Shown: positions 1 to 10,193, counted from the stretch's first letter. The stretch: DNA of 64,000 bases from Coffea arabica (GCF_036785885.1 NC_092330.1:19874525-19938524); one strand, 5' to 3'. The notes: generated by a model not told the origin, from the letters alone. Numbers and translations: made by a program.

Positions 1-474
1 AATTCTTTATTCCGGACCCGGACCCGGATCCGACCCGTTTACCCGACGGGTCTTTTATTCGGTGTTCCGGATCCGGACCCGGCGAGTCTCGGATCCGGGT
101 CGGGTCTACCCGAACAAATTTGCCAAAATTTATAATTTCTAACAAAAAAGAGAAAAAGATATATTTGTAAACTAATTTCTAGCTAAAGCAAAGAAAAAAC
201 CAAATAAGAAAATAAATCAAATTGATTTTACTCAAATACATCATTCTAATCAAATTATATTGATAATATATATTTTTTATAAATTATTAAATCATTTATA
301 TCCGGATCCGGGTCTAGTACGGGTCGGAATACTATATTCCGTATCCGACCCGTTTTTTTGTTTGAAAAAACGGATCCGGATCCGGATAACGGAATTAAAT
401 CCCTACCCATACCAGCAAAAATTTCAGGGATCCGATCCGGATCCGGGTGTAGACCCGACCCGTTGACCGGCCTA
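1..474 (-). mobile_element. hAT MITE, V type, partial at window edge
   Basis: 474 of 505 bp are visible. The visible target duplication is 475-482. Private T at 245 (CATTCTAATC). Confidence 0.88.
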
Positions 475-567
475 GGGTCACCCATCCTAGTACTACTGTC
501 GCCCAAGCACGCTTAACTTCGAAGTTCTGATGGGATCCGGTGCATTAGTGCTGGTATGATCGCACCC
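1..567 (-). pseudogene. 5S rRNA gene interrupted by hAT MITE, cut by window start
   Basis: 5S nt 1-93 at 475-567. The 3' fragment and 30 bp of transposon lie beyond the window. C at -1. Confidence 0.9.
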
Positions 568-978
568 GCCATGTTCCTTTCGCTTTATTCTTTTAAACTG
601 CCACGTCCTGTGAAGCAGTTTGGCTTTTCTGGACCCGAATTCATTCTAAGCGTCAATTCATGAATTTCCTCTCATCCTTTTATTTATTTACTTTTATATT
701 TTTTTCTTGTTGCTTTGCACCTTTTTTTTCCCTCGTCGCACAACTCTCAATTATCCTGAAATTGATCCTTCACGCTTGCGCTTATACATTTGCGCCGACA
801 ACTTTGACCGACGATCCGGGCTTCGATCCAGCCGTACCGTTCCTGACTTGTCTCGCGCCTTCAGATCCGCCTTCATGCTTCGATAAGAAGCAAAATATAA
901 AGCAATCGTTCCGACGGAGCTAAATTACTACAGCATAAAGAACGAAGGGAAAATTTGGATTTCGAAACAAAAAAGGGA

Positions 979-1097
979 GGGGTGCAACACGAGGACTTCC
1001 CAGGGGGTCACCCATCCTAGTACTACTCTCGCCCAAGCACGCTTAACTTCGGAGTTCTGATGGGATCCGGTGCATTAGTGCTGGTATGATCGCACCC
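979..1097 (-). rRNA. 5S ribosomal RNA, intact
   Basis: Uninterrupted 119-nt 5S gene in the inverted left arm, with plant-type C46, G70 and G102. The base at -1 is T (A at 1098 on the plus strand). Spacer K (568-978) lies downstream and LT (1098-1510) upstream. Confidence 0.95.
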
Positions 1098-1510
1098 ACC
1101 ATGTTCCTTTCGCTTTATTCTTTTAAACTGCCCCGTCCTGTGAAGCAGTGTGGCTTTTCTGGACCCGAATTCATTTTAAGCGTCAATTCAAGAATTTCCC
1201 CTCATCCTTTTATTTATTTACTTTTACATTTTTTTCTTGTTGATTTGCACCATTTTTTTTTCCCTCGTCGCGCAACTCTCAATTATCCTGAAATTGATCC
1301 TTCACGCTTGCGCTTATACATTTGCGCCGACAACTTTGACCGACGAACCGGGCTTCGATCCAGCCGTACCGTTCCTGACTTGTCTCGCGCCTTCAGATCC
1401 GCCTTCATGCTTCGATGAGAAGCAAAATATAAAGCAATCGTTCCGACGGAGCTAAATTACTACAGCATAAAGAACGAAGGGAAAATTTGGATTTCGAAAC
1501 AAAAAAGGGA

Positions 1511-2142
1511 GGGGTGCAACACGAGGATTTCCCAGGGGGTCACCTAGGGGTGTCAACGGGCCGGGTCCGGGCCGGAATTCATTATTCCGGACCCGGACCC
1601 GGAGCCGACACGTTTACCCGACGGGTCTTTTATTCGGTGTTCCGGATCCGGACCCGGCGAGTCTCGGATCCGGGTCGGGTCTACCCGAACAAATTTGCCG
1701 AAATTTATAATTTCTAACAAAAAAGAGAAAAAGATATATTTGTAAACAAATTTCTAGCTAATGCAAAGAAAAAACCAAATAAGAAAATAAATCAAATTGA
1801 TTTTACTCAAATACATCATCCTAATCAAATTATATTGATAATATATATTTTTTATAAATTATTAAATCATTTATATCCGGATCCGGGTCTAATACGGGTC
1901 GGAATACTATATTCCGTATCCGACCCGTTTTTTTGTTTGAAAAAACGGATCCGGATCCGGATAACGGAATTAAATCCCTACCCATACCCGCAAAAATTTC
2001 AGGGATCCGATCCGGATCCGGGTGTAGACCCGACCCGTTGACCGGCCTAGGGTCACCCATCCTAGTACTACTGTCGCCCAAGCACGCTTAACTTCGAAGT
2101 TCTGATGGGATCCGGTGCATTAGTGCTGGTATGATCGCACCC
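1511..2142 (-). pseudogene. 5S rRNA gene interrupted by hAT MITE
   Basis: 5S nt 1-93 at 2050-2142, nt 86-119 at 1511-1544. Confidence 0.92.
1545..2049 (-). mobile_element. hAT MITE, I type
   Basis: Target duplications 2050-2057 and 1537-1544. Private change CCGACACG near 1609. Confidence 0.9.
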
Positions 2143-2555
2143 GCCATGTTCCTTTCGCTTTATTCTTTTAAACTGCCCCGTCCTGTGAAGCAGTGTGGCT
2201 TTTCTGGACCCGAATTCATTTTAAGCGTCAATTCAAGAATTTCCCCTCATCCTTTTATTTATTTACTTTTACATTTTTTTCTTGTTGATTTGCACCATTT
2301 TTTTTTCCCTCGTCGCGCAACTCTCAATTATCCTGAAATTGATCCTTCACGCTTGCGCTTATACATTTGCGCCGACAACTTTGACCGACGATCCGGGCTT
2401 CGATCCAGCCGTACCGTTCCTGACTTGTCTCGCGCCTTCAGATCCGCCTTCATGCTTCGATGAGAAGCAAAATATAAAGCAATCGTTCCGACGGAGCTAA
2501 ATTACTACAGCATAAAGAACGAAGGGAAAATTTGGATTTCGAAACAAAAAAGGGA

Positions 2556-3187
2556 GGGGTGCAACACGAGGATTTCCCAGGGGGTCACCTAGGGGTGTCA
2601 ACGGGCCGGGTCCGGGCCGGAATTCATTATTCCGGACCCGGACCCGGAGCCGACCCGTTTACCCGACGGGTCTTTTATTCGGTGTTCCGGATCCGGACCC
2701 GGCGAGTCTCGGATCCGGGTCGGGTCTACCCGAACAAATTTGCCGAAATTTATAATTTCTAACAAAAAAGAGAAAAAGATATATTTGTAAACAAATTTCT
2801 AGCTAATGCAAAGAAAAAACCAAATAAGAAAATAAATCAAATTGATTTTACTCAAATACATCATCCTAATCAAATTATATTGATAATATATATTTTTTAT
2901 AAATTATTAAATCATTTATATCCGAATCCGGGTCTAATACGGGTCGGAATACTATATTCCGTATCCGACCCGTTTTTTTGTTTGAAAAAACGGATCCGGA
3001 TCCGGATAACGGAATTAAATCCCTACCCATACCCGCAAAAATTTCAGGGATCCGATCCGGATCCGGGTGTAGACCCGACCCGTTGACCGGCCTAGGGTCA
3101 CCCATCCTAGTACTACTGTCGCCCAAGCACGCTTAACTTCGAAGTTCTGATGGGATCCGGTGCATTAGTGCTGGTATGATCGCACCC
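2556..3187 (-). pseudogene. 5S rRNA gene interrupted by hAT MITE
   Basis: 5S nt 1-93 at 3095-3187, nt 86-119 at 2556-2589. Its downstream spacer 2143-2555 is an L form with CGATCCGG instead of CGAACCGG, as after the gene at 36363. Confidence 0.92.
2590..3094 (-). mobile_element. hAT MITE, I type with private substitution
   Basis: Has CCGAATCCGG (2923-2932), shared in the window only with the copy at 36456. Target duplications 3095-3102 and 2582-2589. Confidence 0.9.
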
Positions 3188-3600
3188 GCCATGTTCCTTT
3201 CGCTTTATTCTTTTAAACTGCCCCGTCCTGTGAAGCAGTGTGGCTTTTCTGGACCCGAATTCATTTTAAGCGTCAATTCAAGAATTTCCCCTCATCCTTT
3301 TATTTATTTACTTTTACATTTTTTTCTTGTTGATTTGCACCATTTTTTTTTCCCTCGTCGCGCAACTCTCAATTATCCTGAAATTGATCCTTCACGCTTG
3401 CGCTTATACATTTGCGCCGACAACTTTGACCGACGAACCGGGCTTCGATCCAGCCGTACCGTTCCTGACTTGTCTCGCGCCTTCAGATCCGCCTTCATGC
3501 TTCGATGAGAAGCAAAATATAAAGCAATCGTTCCGACGGAGCTAAATTACTACAGCATAAAGAACGAAGGGAAAATTTGGATTTCGAAACAAAAAAGGGA

Positions 3601-4232
3601 GGGGTGCAACACGAGGATTTCCCAGGGGGTCACCTAGGGGTGTCAACGGGCCGGGTCCGGGCCGGAATTCATTATTCCGGACCCGGACCCGGAGCCGACC
3701 CGTTTACCCGACGGGTCTTTTATTCGGTGTTCCGGATCCGGACCCGGCGAGTCTCGGATCCGGGTCGGGTCTACCCGAACAAATTTGCCGAAATTTATAA
3801 TTTCTAACAAAAAAGAGAAAAAGATATATTTGTAAACAAATTTCTAGCTAATGCAAAGAAAAAACCAAATAAGAAAATAAATCAAATTGATTTTACTCAA
3901 ATACATCATCCTAATCAAATTATATTGATAATATATATTTTTTATAAATTATTAAATCATTTATATCCGGATCCGGGTCTAATACGGGTCGGAATACTAT
4001 ATTCCGTATCCGACCCGTTTTTTTGTTTGAAAAAACGGATCCGGATCCGGATAACGGAATTAAATCCCTACCCATACCCGCAAAAATTTCAGGGATCCGA
4101 TCCGGATCCGGGTGTAGACCCGACCCGTTGACCGGCCTAGGGTCACCCATCCTAGTACTACTGTCGCCCAAGCACGCTTAACTTCGAAGTTCTGATGGGA
4201 TCCGGTGCATTAGTGCTGGTATGATCGCACCC
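3601..4232 (-). pseudogene. 5S rRNA gene interrupted by hAT MITE
   Basis: 5S nt 1-93 at 4140-4232, nt 86-119 at 3601-3634. Preceded by an S spacer (4233-4643). Confidence 0.92.
3635..4139 (-). mobile_element. hAT MITE, I type
   Basis: Target duplications 4140-4147 and 3627-3634. Confidence 0.9.
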
Positions 4233-4643
4233 GCCATGTTCCTTTCGCTTTATTCTTTTAAACCGCCACGTCCTGTGAAGCAGTTTGGCTTTTCTGGACC
4301 CGAATTCATTCTAAGCGTCAATTCATGAATTTCCTCTCATCCTTTTATTTATTTACTTTTATATTTTTTTCTTGTTGCTTTGCACCTTTTTTTTCCCTCG
4401 TCGCACAACTCTCAATTATCCTGAAATTGATCCTTCACGCTTGCGCTTATGCATTTGCGCCGACAACATTGACCGACGATCCGGGCTTCGATTCAGCCGT
4501 ACCGTTCCTGACTTGTCTCGCGCCTTCAGATCCGCCTTCATGCTTCGATGAGAAGCAAAATATAAAGCAATCGTTCCGACGGAGCTAAATTACTACAGCA
4601 TAAAGAACGAAGGGAAAATTTGGATTTCGAAACAAAAAAGGGA

Positions 4644-5275
4644 GGGGTGCAACACGAGGATTTCCCAGGGGGTCACCTAGGGGTGTCAACGGGCCGGATC
4701 CGGGCCGGAATTCTTTATTCCGGACCCGGACCCGGATCCGACCCGTTTACCCGACGGGTCTTTTATTCGGTGTTCCGGATCCGGACCCGGCGAGTCTCGG
4801 ATCCGGGTCGGGTCTACCCGAACAAATTTGCCAAAATTTATAATTTCTAACAAAAAAGAGAAAAAGATATATTTGTAAACTAATTTCTAGCTAAAGCAAA
4901 GAAAAAACCAAATAAGAAAATAAATCAAATTGATTTTACTCAAATACATCATCCTAATCAAATTATATTGATAATATATATTTTTTATAAATTATTAAAT
5001 CATTTATATCCGGATCCGGGTCTAGTACGGGTCGGAATACTATATTCCGTATCCGACCCGTTTTTTTGTTTGAAAAAACGGATCCGGATCCGGATAACGG
5101 AATTAAATCCCTACCCATACCAGCAAAAATTTCAGGGATCCGATCCGGATCCGGGTGTAGACCCGACCCGTTGACCGGCCTAGGGTCACCCATCCTAGTA
5201 CTACTGTCGCCCAAGCACGCTTAACTTCGAAGTTCTGATGGGATCCGGTGCATTAGTGCTGGTATGATCGCACCC
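4644..5275 (-). pseudogene. 5S rRNA gene interrupted by hAT MITE
   Basis: 5S nt 1-93 at 5183-5275, nt 86-119 at 4644-4677. Opens a block of the left arm. Confidence 0.92.
4678..5182 (-). mobile_element. hAT MITE, V type
   Basis: Target duplications 5183-5190 and 4670-4677. Confidence 0.9.
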
Positions 5276-5686
5276 GCCATGTTCCTTTCGCTTTATTCTT
5301 TTAAACTGCCACGTCCTGTGAAGCAGTTTGGCTTTTCTGGACCCGAATTCATTCTAAGCGTCAATTCATGAATTTCCTCTCATCCTTTTATTTATTTACT
5401 TTTATATTTTTTTCTTGTTGCTTTGCACCTTTTTTTTCCCTCGTCGCACAACTCTCAATTATCCTGAAATTGATCCTTCACGCTTGCGCTTATACATTTG
5501 CGCCGACAACTTTGACCGACGATCCGGGCTTCGATCCAGCCGTACCGTTCCTGACTTGTCTCGCGCCTTCAGATCCGCCTTCATGCTTCGATAAGAAGCA
5601 AAATATAAAGCAATCGTTCCGACGGAGCTAAATTACTACAGCATAAAGAACGAAGGGGAAATTTGGATTTCGAAACAAAAAAGGGA

Positions 5687-5805
5687 GGGGTGCAACACGA
5701 GGACTTCCCAGGGGGTCACCCATCCTAGTACTACTCTCGCCCAAGCACGCTTAACTTCGGAGTTCTGATGGGATCCGGTGCATTAGTGCTGGTATGATCG
5801 CACCC
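5687..5805 (-). rRNA. 5S ribosomal RNA, intact
   Basis: Second uninterrupted gene of the inverted arm, same sequence as 979-1097, -1 base T. Downstream K spacer 5276-5686 leads to a V-type interrupted gene. Upstream LT spacer is 5806-6218. Confidence 0.95.
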
Positions 5806-6218
5806 ACCATGTTCCTTTCGCTTTATTCTTTTAAACTGCCCCGTCCTGTGAAGCAGTGTGGCTTTTCTGGACCCGAATTCATTTTAAGCGTCAATTCAAG
5901 AATTTCCCCTCATCCTTTTATTTATTTACTTTTACATTTTTTTCTTGTTGATTTGCACCATTTTTTTTTCCCTCGTCGCGCAACTCTCAATTATCCTGAA
6001 ATTGATCCTTCACGCTTGCGCTTATACATTTGCGCCGACAACTTTGACCGACGAACCGGGCTTCGATCCAGCCGTACCGTTCCTGACTTGTCTCGCGCCT
6101 TCAGATCCGCCTTCATGCTTCGATGAGAAGCAAAATATAAAGCAATCGTTCCGACGGAGCTAAATTACTACAGCATAAAGAACGAAGGGAAAATTTGGAT
6201 TTCGAAACAAAAAAGGGA

Positions 6219-6850
6219 GGGGTGCAACACGAGGATTTCCCAGGGGGTCACCTAGGGGTGTCAACGGGCCGGGTCCGGGCCGGAATTCATTATTCCGGAC
6301 CCGGACCCGGAGCCGACCCGTTTACCCGACGGGTCTTTTATTCGGTGTTCCGGATCCGGACCCGGCGAGTCTCGGATCCGGGTCGGGTCTACCCGAACAA
6401 ATTTGCCGAAATTTATAATTTCTAACAAAAAAGAGAAAAAGATATATTTGTAAACAAATTTCTAGCTAATGCAAAGAAAAAACCAAATAAGAAAATAAAT
6501 CAAATTGATTTTACTCAAATACATCATCCTAATCAAATTATATTGATAATATATATTTTTTATAAATTATTAAATCATTTATATCCGGATCCGGGTCTAA
6601 TACGGGTCGGAATACTATATTCCGTATCCGACCCGTTTTTTTGTTTGAAAAAACGGATCCGGATCCGGATAACGGAATTAAATCCCTACCCATACCCGCA
6701 AAAATTTCAGGGATCCGATCCGGATCCGGGTGTAGACCCGACCCGTTGACCGGTCTAGGGTCACCCATCCTAGTACTACTGTCGCCCAAGCACGCTTAAC
6801 TTCGAAGTTCTGATGGGATCCGGTGCATTAGTGCTGGTATGATCGCACCC
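6219..6850 (-). pseudogene. 5S rRNA gene interrupted by hAT MITE
   Basis: 5S nt 1-93 at 6758-6850, nt 86-119 at 6219-6252. Confidence 0.92.
6253..6757 (-). mobile_element. hAT MITE, I type
   Basis: Private change in the terminal repeat (TAGACC instead of TAGGCC on the gene strand). Target duplications 6758-6765 and 6245-6252. Confidence 0.9.
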
Positions 6851-7263
6851 GCCATGTTCCTTTCGCTTTATTCTTTTAAACTGCCCCGTCCTGTGAAGCA
6901 GTGTGGCTTTTCTGGACCCGAATTCATTTTAAGCGTCAATTCAAGAATTTCCCCTCATCCTTTTATTTATTTACTTTTACATTTTTTTCTTGTTGATTTG
7001 CACCATTTTTTTTTCCCTCGTCGCGCAACTCTCAATTATCCTGAAATTGATCCTTCACGCTTGCGCTTATACATTTGCGCCGACAACTTTGACCGACGAA
7101 CCGGGCTTCGATCCAGCCGTACCGTTCCTGACTTGTCTCGCGCCTTCAGATCCGCCTTCATGCTTCGATGAGAAGCAAAATATAAAGCAATCGTTCCGAC
7201 GGAGCTAAATTACTACAGCATAAAGAACGAAGGGAAAATTTGGATTTCGAAACAAAAAAGGGA

Positions 7264-7821
7264 GGGGTGCAACACGAGGATTTCCCAGGGGGTCACCTAG
7301 GGGTGTCAACGGGCCGGGTCCGGGCCGGAATTCATTATTCCGGACCCGGACCCGGAGCCGACCCGTTTACCCGACGGGTCTTTTATTCGGTGTTCCGGAT
7401 CCGGACCCGGCGAGTCTCGGATCCGGGTCGGGTCTACCCGAACAAATTTGCCGAAATTTATAATTTCTAACAAAAAAGAGAAAAAGATATATTTGTAAAC
7501 AAATTTCTAGCTAATGCAAAGAAAAAACCAAATAAGAAAATAAATCAAATTGATTTTACTCAAATACATCATCCTAATCAAATTATATTGATAATATATA
7601 TTTTTTATAAATTATTAAATCATTTATATCCGGATCCGGTTCTAATACGGGTCGGAATACTATATTCCGTATCCGACCCGTTTTTTTGTTTGAAAAAACG
7701 GATCCGGATCCGGATAACGGAATTAAATCCCTACCCATACCCGCAAAAATTTCAGGGATCCGATCCGGATCCGGGTGTAGACCCGACCCGTTGACCGGCC
7801 TAGGGTCACCCATCCTAGTAC
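7264..7821 (-). pseudogene. 5S rRNA gene interrupted by hAT MITE and truncated by the inversion
   Basis: Only 19 nt (7803-7821) of the 5' part remain. 5S nt 86-119 are at 7264-7297. Box A, the intermediate element and the upstream promoter are gone, so this copy cannot be transcribed as a 5S gene. Confidence 0.92.
7298..7802 (-). mobile_element. hAT MITE, E type, at the inversion
   Basis: Full 505 bp. Target duplications 7803-7810 and 7290-7297. It ends 19 bp before the breakpoint. Confidence 0.9.
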
Positions 7822-7831
7822 ACAAGTCAGG
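7812..7831. other. Inversion breakpoint in the array (7821/7822)
   Basis: Sequence to the left is a minus-strand 5S gene cut after 19 nt of its 5' part (7803-7821). Sequence from 7822 (ACAAGTCAGG) is plus-strand K-type spacer that enters 127 bp into the spacer. The two join bluntly, with no added bases and no shared microhomology that I can see. The arms then transcribe away from each other. A chimeric read or assembly join is an alternative. Confidence 0.9.
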
Positions 7832-8105
7832 AACGGTACGGCTGGATCGAAGCCCGGATCGTCGGTCAAAGTTGTCGGCGCAAATGTATAAGCGCAAGCG
7901 TGAAGGATCAATTTCAGGATAATTGAGAGTTGTGCGACGAGGGAAAAAAAAGGTGCAAAGCAACAAGAAAAAAATATAAAAGTAAATAAATAAAAGGATG
8001 AGAGGAAATTCATGAATTGACGCTTAGAATGAATTCGGGTCCAGAAAAGCCAAACTGCTTCACAGGACGTGGCAGTTTAAAAGAATAAAGCGAAAGGAAC
8101 ATGGC
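7822..8105 (+). repeat. Partial K-type spacer at the inversion
   Basis: The last 284 bp of a 411-bp spacer, including the TATA-like box at 8076-8088. The first 127 bp and the 5S gene that should precede it are missing because of the breakpoint. Confidence 0.88.
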
Positions 8106-8251
8106 GGGTGCGATCATACCAGCACTAATGCACCGGATCCCATCAGAACTTCGAAGTTAAGCGTGCTTGGGCGACAGTAGTACTAGGATGGGTGACCCTA
8201 GGCCGGTCAACGGGTCGGGTCTACACCCGGATCCGGATCGGATCCCTGAAA

Positions 8252-8256
8252 TTTTT
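8252..8256 (+). terminator. Possible premature Pol III stop inside the transposon (T5)
   Basis: The first T-run met by a Pol III transcript starting at 8106 is T5 at 8252-8256, about 150 nt from the start. It recurs in nearly all interrupted copies, and is T6 in the D copy (38084-38089). Use as a terminator is inferred. Confidence 0.45.
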
Positions 8257-8302
8257 GCTGGTATGGGTAGGGATTTAATTCCGTTATCCGGATCCGGATC
8301 CG

Positions 8303-8308
8303 TTTTTT
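8303..8308 (+). terminator. Possible Pol III stop inside the transposon (T6)
   Basis: Six T about 200 nt downstream of the 5S start. It forms one arm of a hairpin whose other arm is the A7 run followed by CGG. It would stop any transcript that passes the T5 run. Confidence 0.5.
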
Positions 8309-8737
8309 CAAACAAAAAAACGGGTCGGATACGGAATATAGTATTCCGACCCGTACTAGACCCGGATCCGGATATAAATGATTTAATAATTTATAAAAAA
8401 TATATATTATCAATATAATTTGATTAGGATGATGTATTTGAGTAAAATCAATTTGATTTATTTTCTTATTTGGTTTTTTCTTTGCTTTAGCTAGAAATTA
8501 GTTTACAAATATATCTTTTTCTCTTTTTTGTTAGAAATTATAAATTTTGGCAAATTTGTTCGGGTAGACCCGACCCGGATCCGAGACTCGCCGGGTCCGG
8601 ATCCGGAACACCGAATAAAAGACCCGTCGGGTAAACGGGTCGGATCCGGGTCCGGGTCCGGAATAAAGAATTCCGGCCCGGATCCGGCCCGTTGACACCC
8701 CTAGGTGACCCCCTGGGAAATCCTCGTGTTGCACCCC

Positions 8738-9148
8738 TCCCTTTTTTGTTTCGAAATCCAAATTTTCCCTTCGTTCTTTATGCTGTAGTAATTTAGCTCC
8801 GTCGGAACGATTGCTTTATATTTTGCTTCTCATCGAAGCATGAAGGCGGATCTGAAGGCGCGAGACAAGTCAGGAACGGTACGGCTGAATCGAAGCCCGG
8901 ATCGTCGGTCAATGTTGTCGGCGCAAATGCATAAGCGCAAGCGTGAAGGATCAATTTCAGGATAATTGAGAGTTGTGCGACGAGGGAAAAAAAAGGTGCA
9001 AAGCAACAAGAAAAAAATATAAAAGTAAATAAATAAAAGGATGAGAGGAAATTCATGAATTGACGCTTAGAATGAATTCGGGTCCAGAAAAGCCAAACTG
9101 CTTCACAGGACGTGGCGGTTTAAAAGAATAAAGCGAAAGGAACATGGC
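8738..9148 (+). repeat. Intergenic spacer type S (411 bp)
   Basis: Follows each V-type gene. Marked by AATGTTGTCGGCGC, GCATAAGCG and GCGGTTTAAAAG just before the next gene. It contains the T6 terminator, an A8 tract and the TATA-like box. I see no other gene in it. Confidence 0.9.
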
Positions 9149-9780
9149 GGGTGCGATCATACCAGCACTAATGCACCGGATCCCATCAGAACTTCGAAGT
9201 TAAGCGTGCTTGGGCGACAGTAGTACTAGGATGGGTGACCCTAGGCCGGTCAACGGGTCGGGTCTACACCCGGATCCGGATCGGATCCCTGAAATTTTTG
9301 CGGGTATGGGTAGGGATTTAATTCCGTTATCCGGATCCGGATCCGTTTTTTCAAACAAAAAAACGGGTCGGATACGGAATATAGTATTCCGACCCGTATT
9401 AGAACCGGATCCGGATATAAATGATTTAATAATTTATAAAAAATATATATTATCAATATAATTTGATTAGGATGATGTATTTGAGTAAAATCAATTTGAT
9501 TTATTTTCTTATTTGGTTTTTTCTTTGCATTAGCTAGAAATTTGTTTACAAATATATCTTTTTCTCTTTTTTGTTAGAAATTATAAATTTCGGCAAATTT
9601 GTTCGGGTAGACCCGACCCGGATCCGAGACTCGCCGGGTCCGGATCCGGAACACCGAATAAAAGACCCGTCGGGTAAACGGGTCGGCTCCGGGTCCGGGT
9701 CCGGAATAATGAATTCCGGCCCGGACCCGGCCCGTTGACACCCCTAGGTGACCCCCTGGGAAATCCTCGTGTTGCACCCC
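9149..9780 (+). pseudogene. 5S rRNA gene interrupted by hAT MITE
   Basis: 5S nt 1-93 at 9149-9241, nt 86-119 at 9747-9780. Confidence 0.93.
9242..9746 (+). mobile_element. hAT MITE, E type (reference)
   Basis: Target duplications 9234-9241 and 9747-9754. Differs from I type by A instead of C at 9404. Confidence 0.91.
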
Positions 9781-10193
9781 TCCCTTTTTTGTTTCGAAAT
9801 CCAAATTTTCCCTTCGTTCTTTATGCTGTAGTAATTTAGCTCCGTCGGAACGATTGCTTTATATTTTGCTTCTCATCGAAGCATGAAGGCGGATCTGAAG
9901 GCGCGAGACAAGTCAGGAACGGTACGGCTGGATCGAAGCCCGGTTCGTCGGTCAAAGTTGTCGGCGCAAATGTATAAGCGCAAGCGTGAAGGATCAATTT
10001 CAGGATAATTGAGAGTTGCGCGACGAGGGAAAAAAAAATGGTGCAAATCAACAAGAAAAAAATGTAAAAGTAAATAAATAAAAGGATGAGGGGAAATTCT
10101 TGAATTGACGCTTAAAATGAATTCGGGTCCAGAAAAGCCACACTGCTTCACAGGACGGGGCAGTTTAAAAGAATAAAGCGAAAGGAACATGGC
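9781..10193 (+). repeat. Intergenic spacer type L (413 bp)
   Basis: Lies between an E- or I-type gene and the next interrupted gene, with C at -1. It differs from S and K by a 2-bp longer A tract followed by TGGTGCAAATCAAC, and by GTTGCGCGACG, GATGAGGGG and TTCTTGAATTG. No other gene is visible. Confidence 0.9.

Larger units (their letters stand above)
8199..8703 (+). mobile_element. hAT MITE, V type (reference copy)
   Basis: 505 bp, non-coding. Target duplication GGTGACCC at 8191-8198 and 8704-8711. The ends TAGGCCGGTCAACGGG and CCCGTTGACACCCCTA are inverted repeats with 3 mismatches in 16. Eight-base duplications and TA(G)GG-type ends are standard for the hAT superfamily (Ac/Ds relatives). 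GC-rich subterminal arms carry the 8-mer CGGGTCGG in both orientations (8211, 8321, 8636; reverse at 8346, 8570). They flank an AT-rich core of about 185 bp (8374-8560). Two hairpins lie in the left arm. No transposase is present, so any past movement needed a relative elsewhere. Confidence 0.92.
8106..8737 (+). pseudogene. 5S rRNA gene interrupted by hAT MITE (reference copy)
   Basis: 5S nt 1-93 at 8106-8198 and nt 86-119 at 8704-8737, with nt 86-93 present on both sides. Compared with intact genes the 5S part has C46T, G70C and G102A. G70C falls in the intermediate element of the internal promoter. The TATA-like box, C at -1 and box A are kept, so transcription may start, but a 5S rRNA could not be made without removing 513 nt. 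All other interrupted copies share these 5S changes, except that the copy at 37938 keeps C46. Confidence 0.95.

Noticed and set aside
255-506. Repeated open reading frames of 68-110 codons on both strands in every monomer
   Set aside because: They overlap 5S genes, transposon arms and spacers, recur with the repeat period, lie on opposite strands of the same DNA and show only low-complexity DP-rich or proline-rich sequence. I see no protein family.
7583-7966. A 127-codon frame crossing the inversion
   Set aside because: It exists only because the breakpoint joins two unrelated frames.
8374-8560. AT-rich core as a promoter or matrix-attachment site
   Set aside because: It is only AT-rich MITE interior. 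No specific motif supports a regulatory call.
8199-8703. Spliceable intron in the 5S gene
   Set aside because: The insert has terminal inverted repeats and a target duplication, and no self-splicing or tRNA-type intron signature.
8106-8737. Cassandra-type terminal-repeat retrotransposon, which carries 5S sequence in its LTRs
   Set aside because: There are no TG...CA ends, primer-binding site or polypurine tract, and the 5S gene is split by an insert with an 8-bp target duplication inside a normal rDNA unit.
8106-8737. 5S-derived SINE
   Set aside because: No 3' LINE-like tail or poly-A, no variable target duplications around the whole unit, and monomers are strictly tandem.
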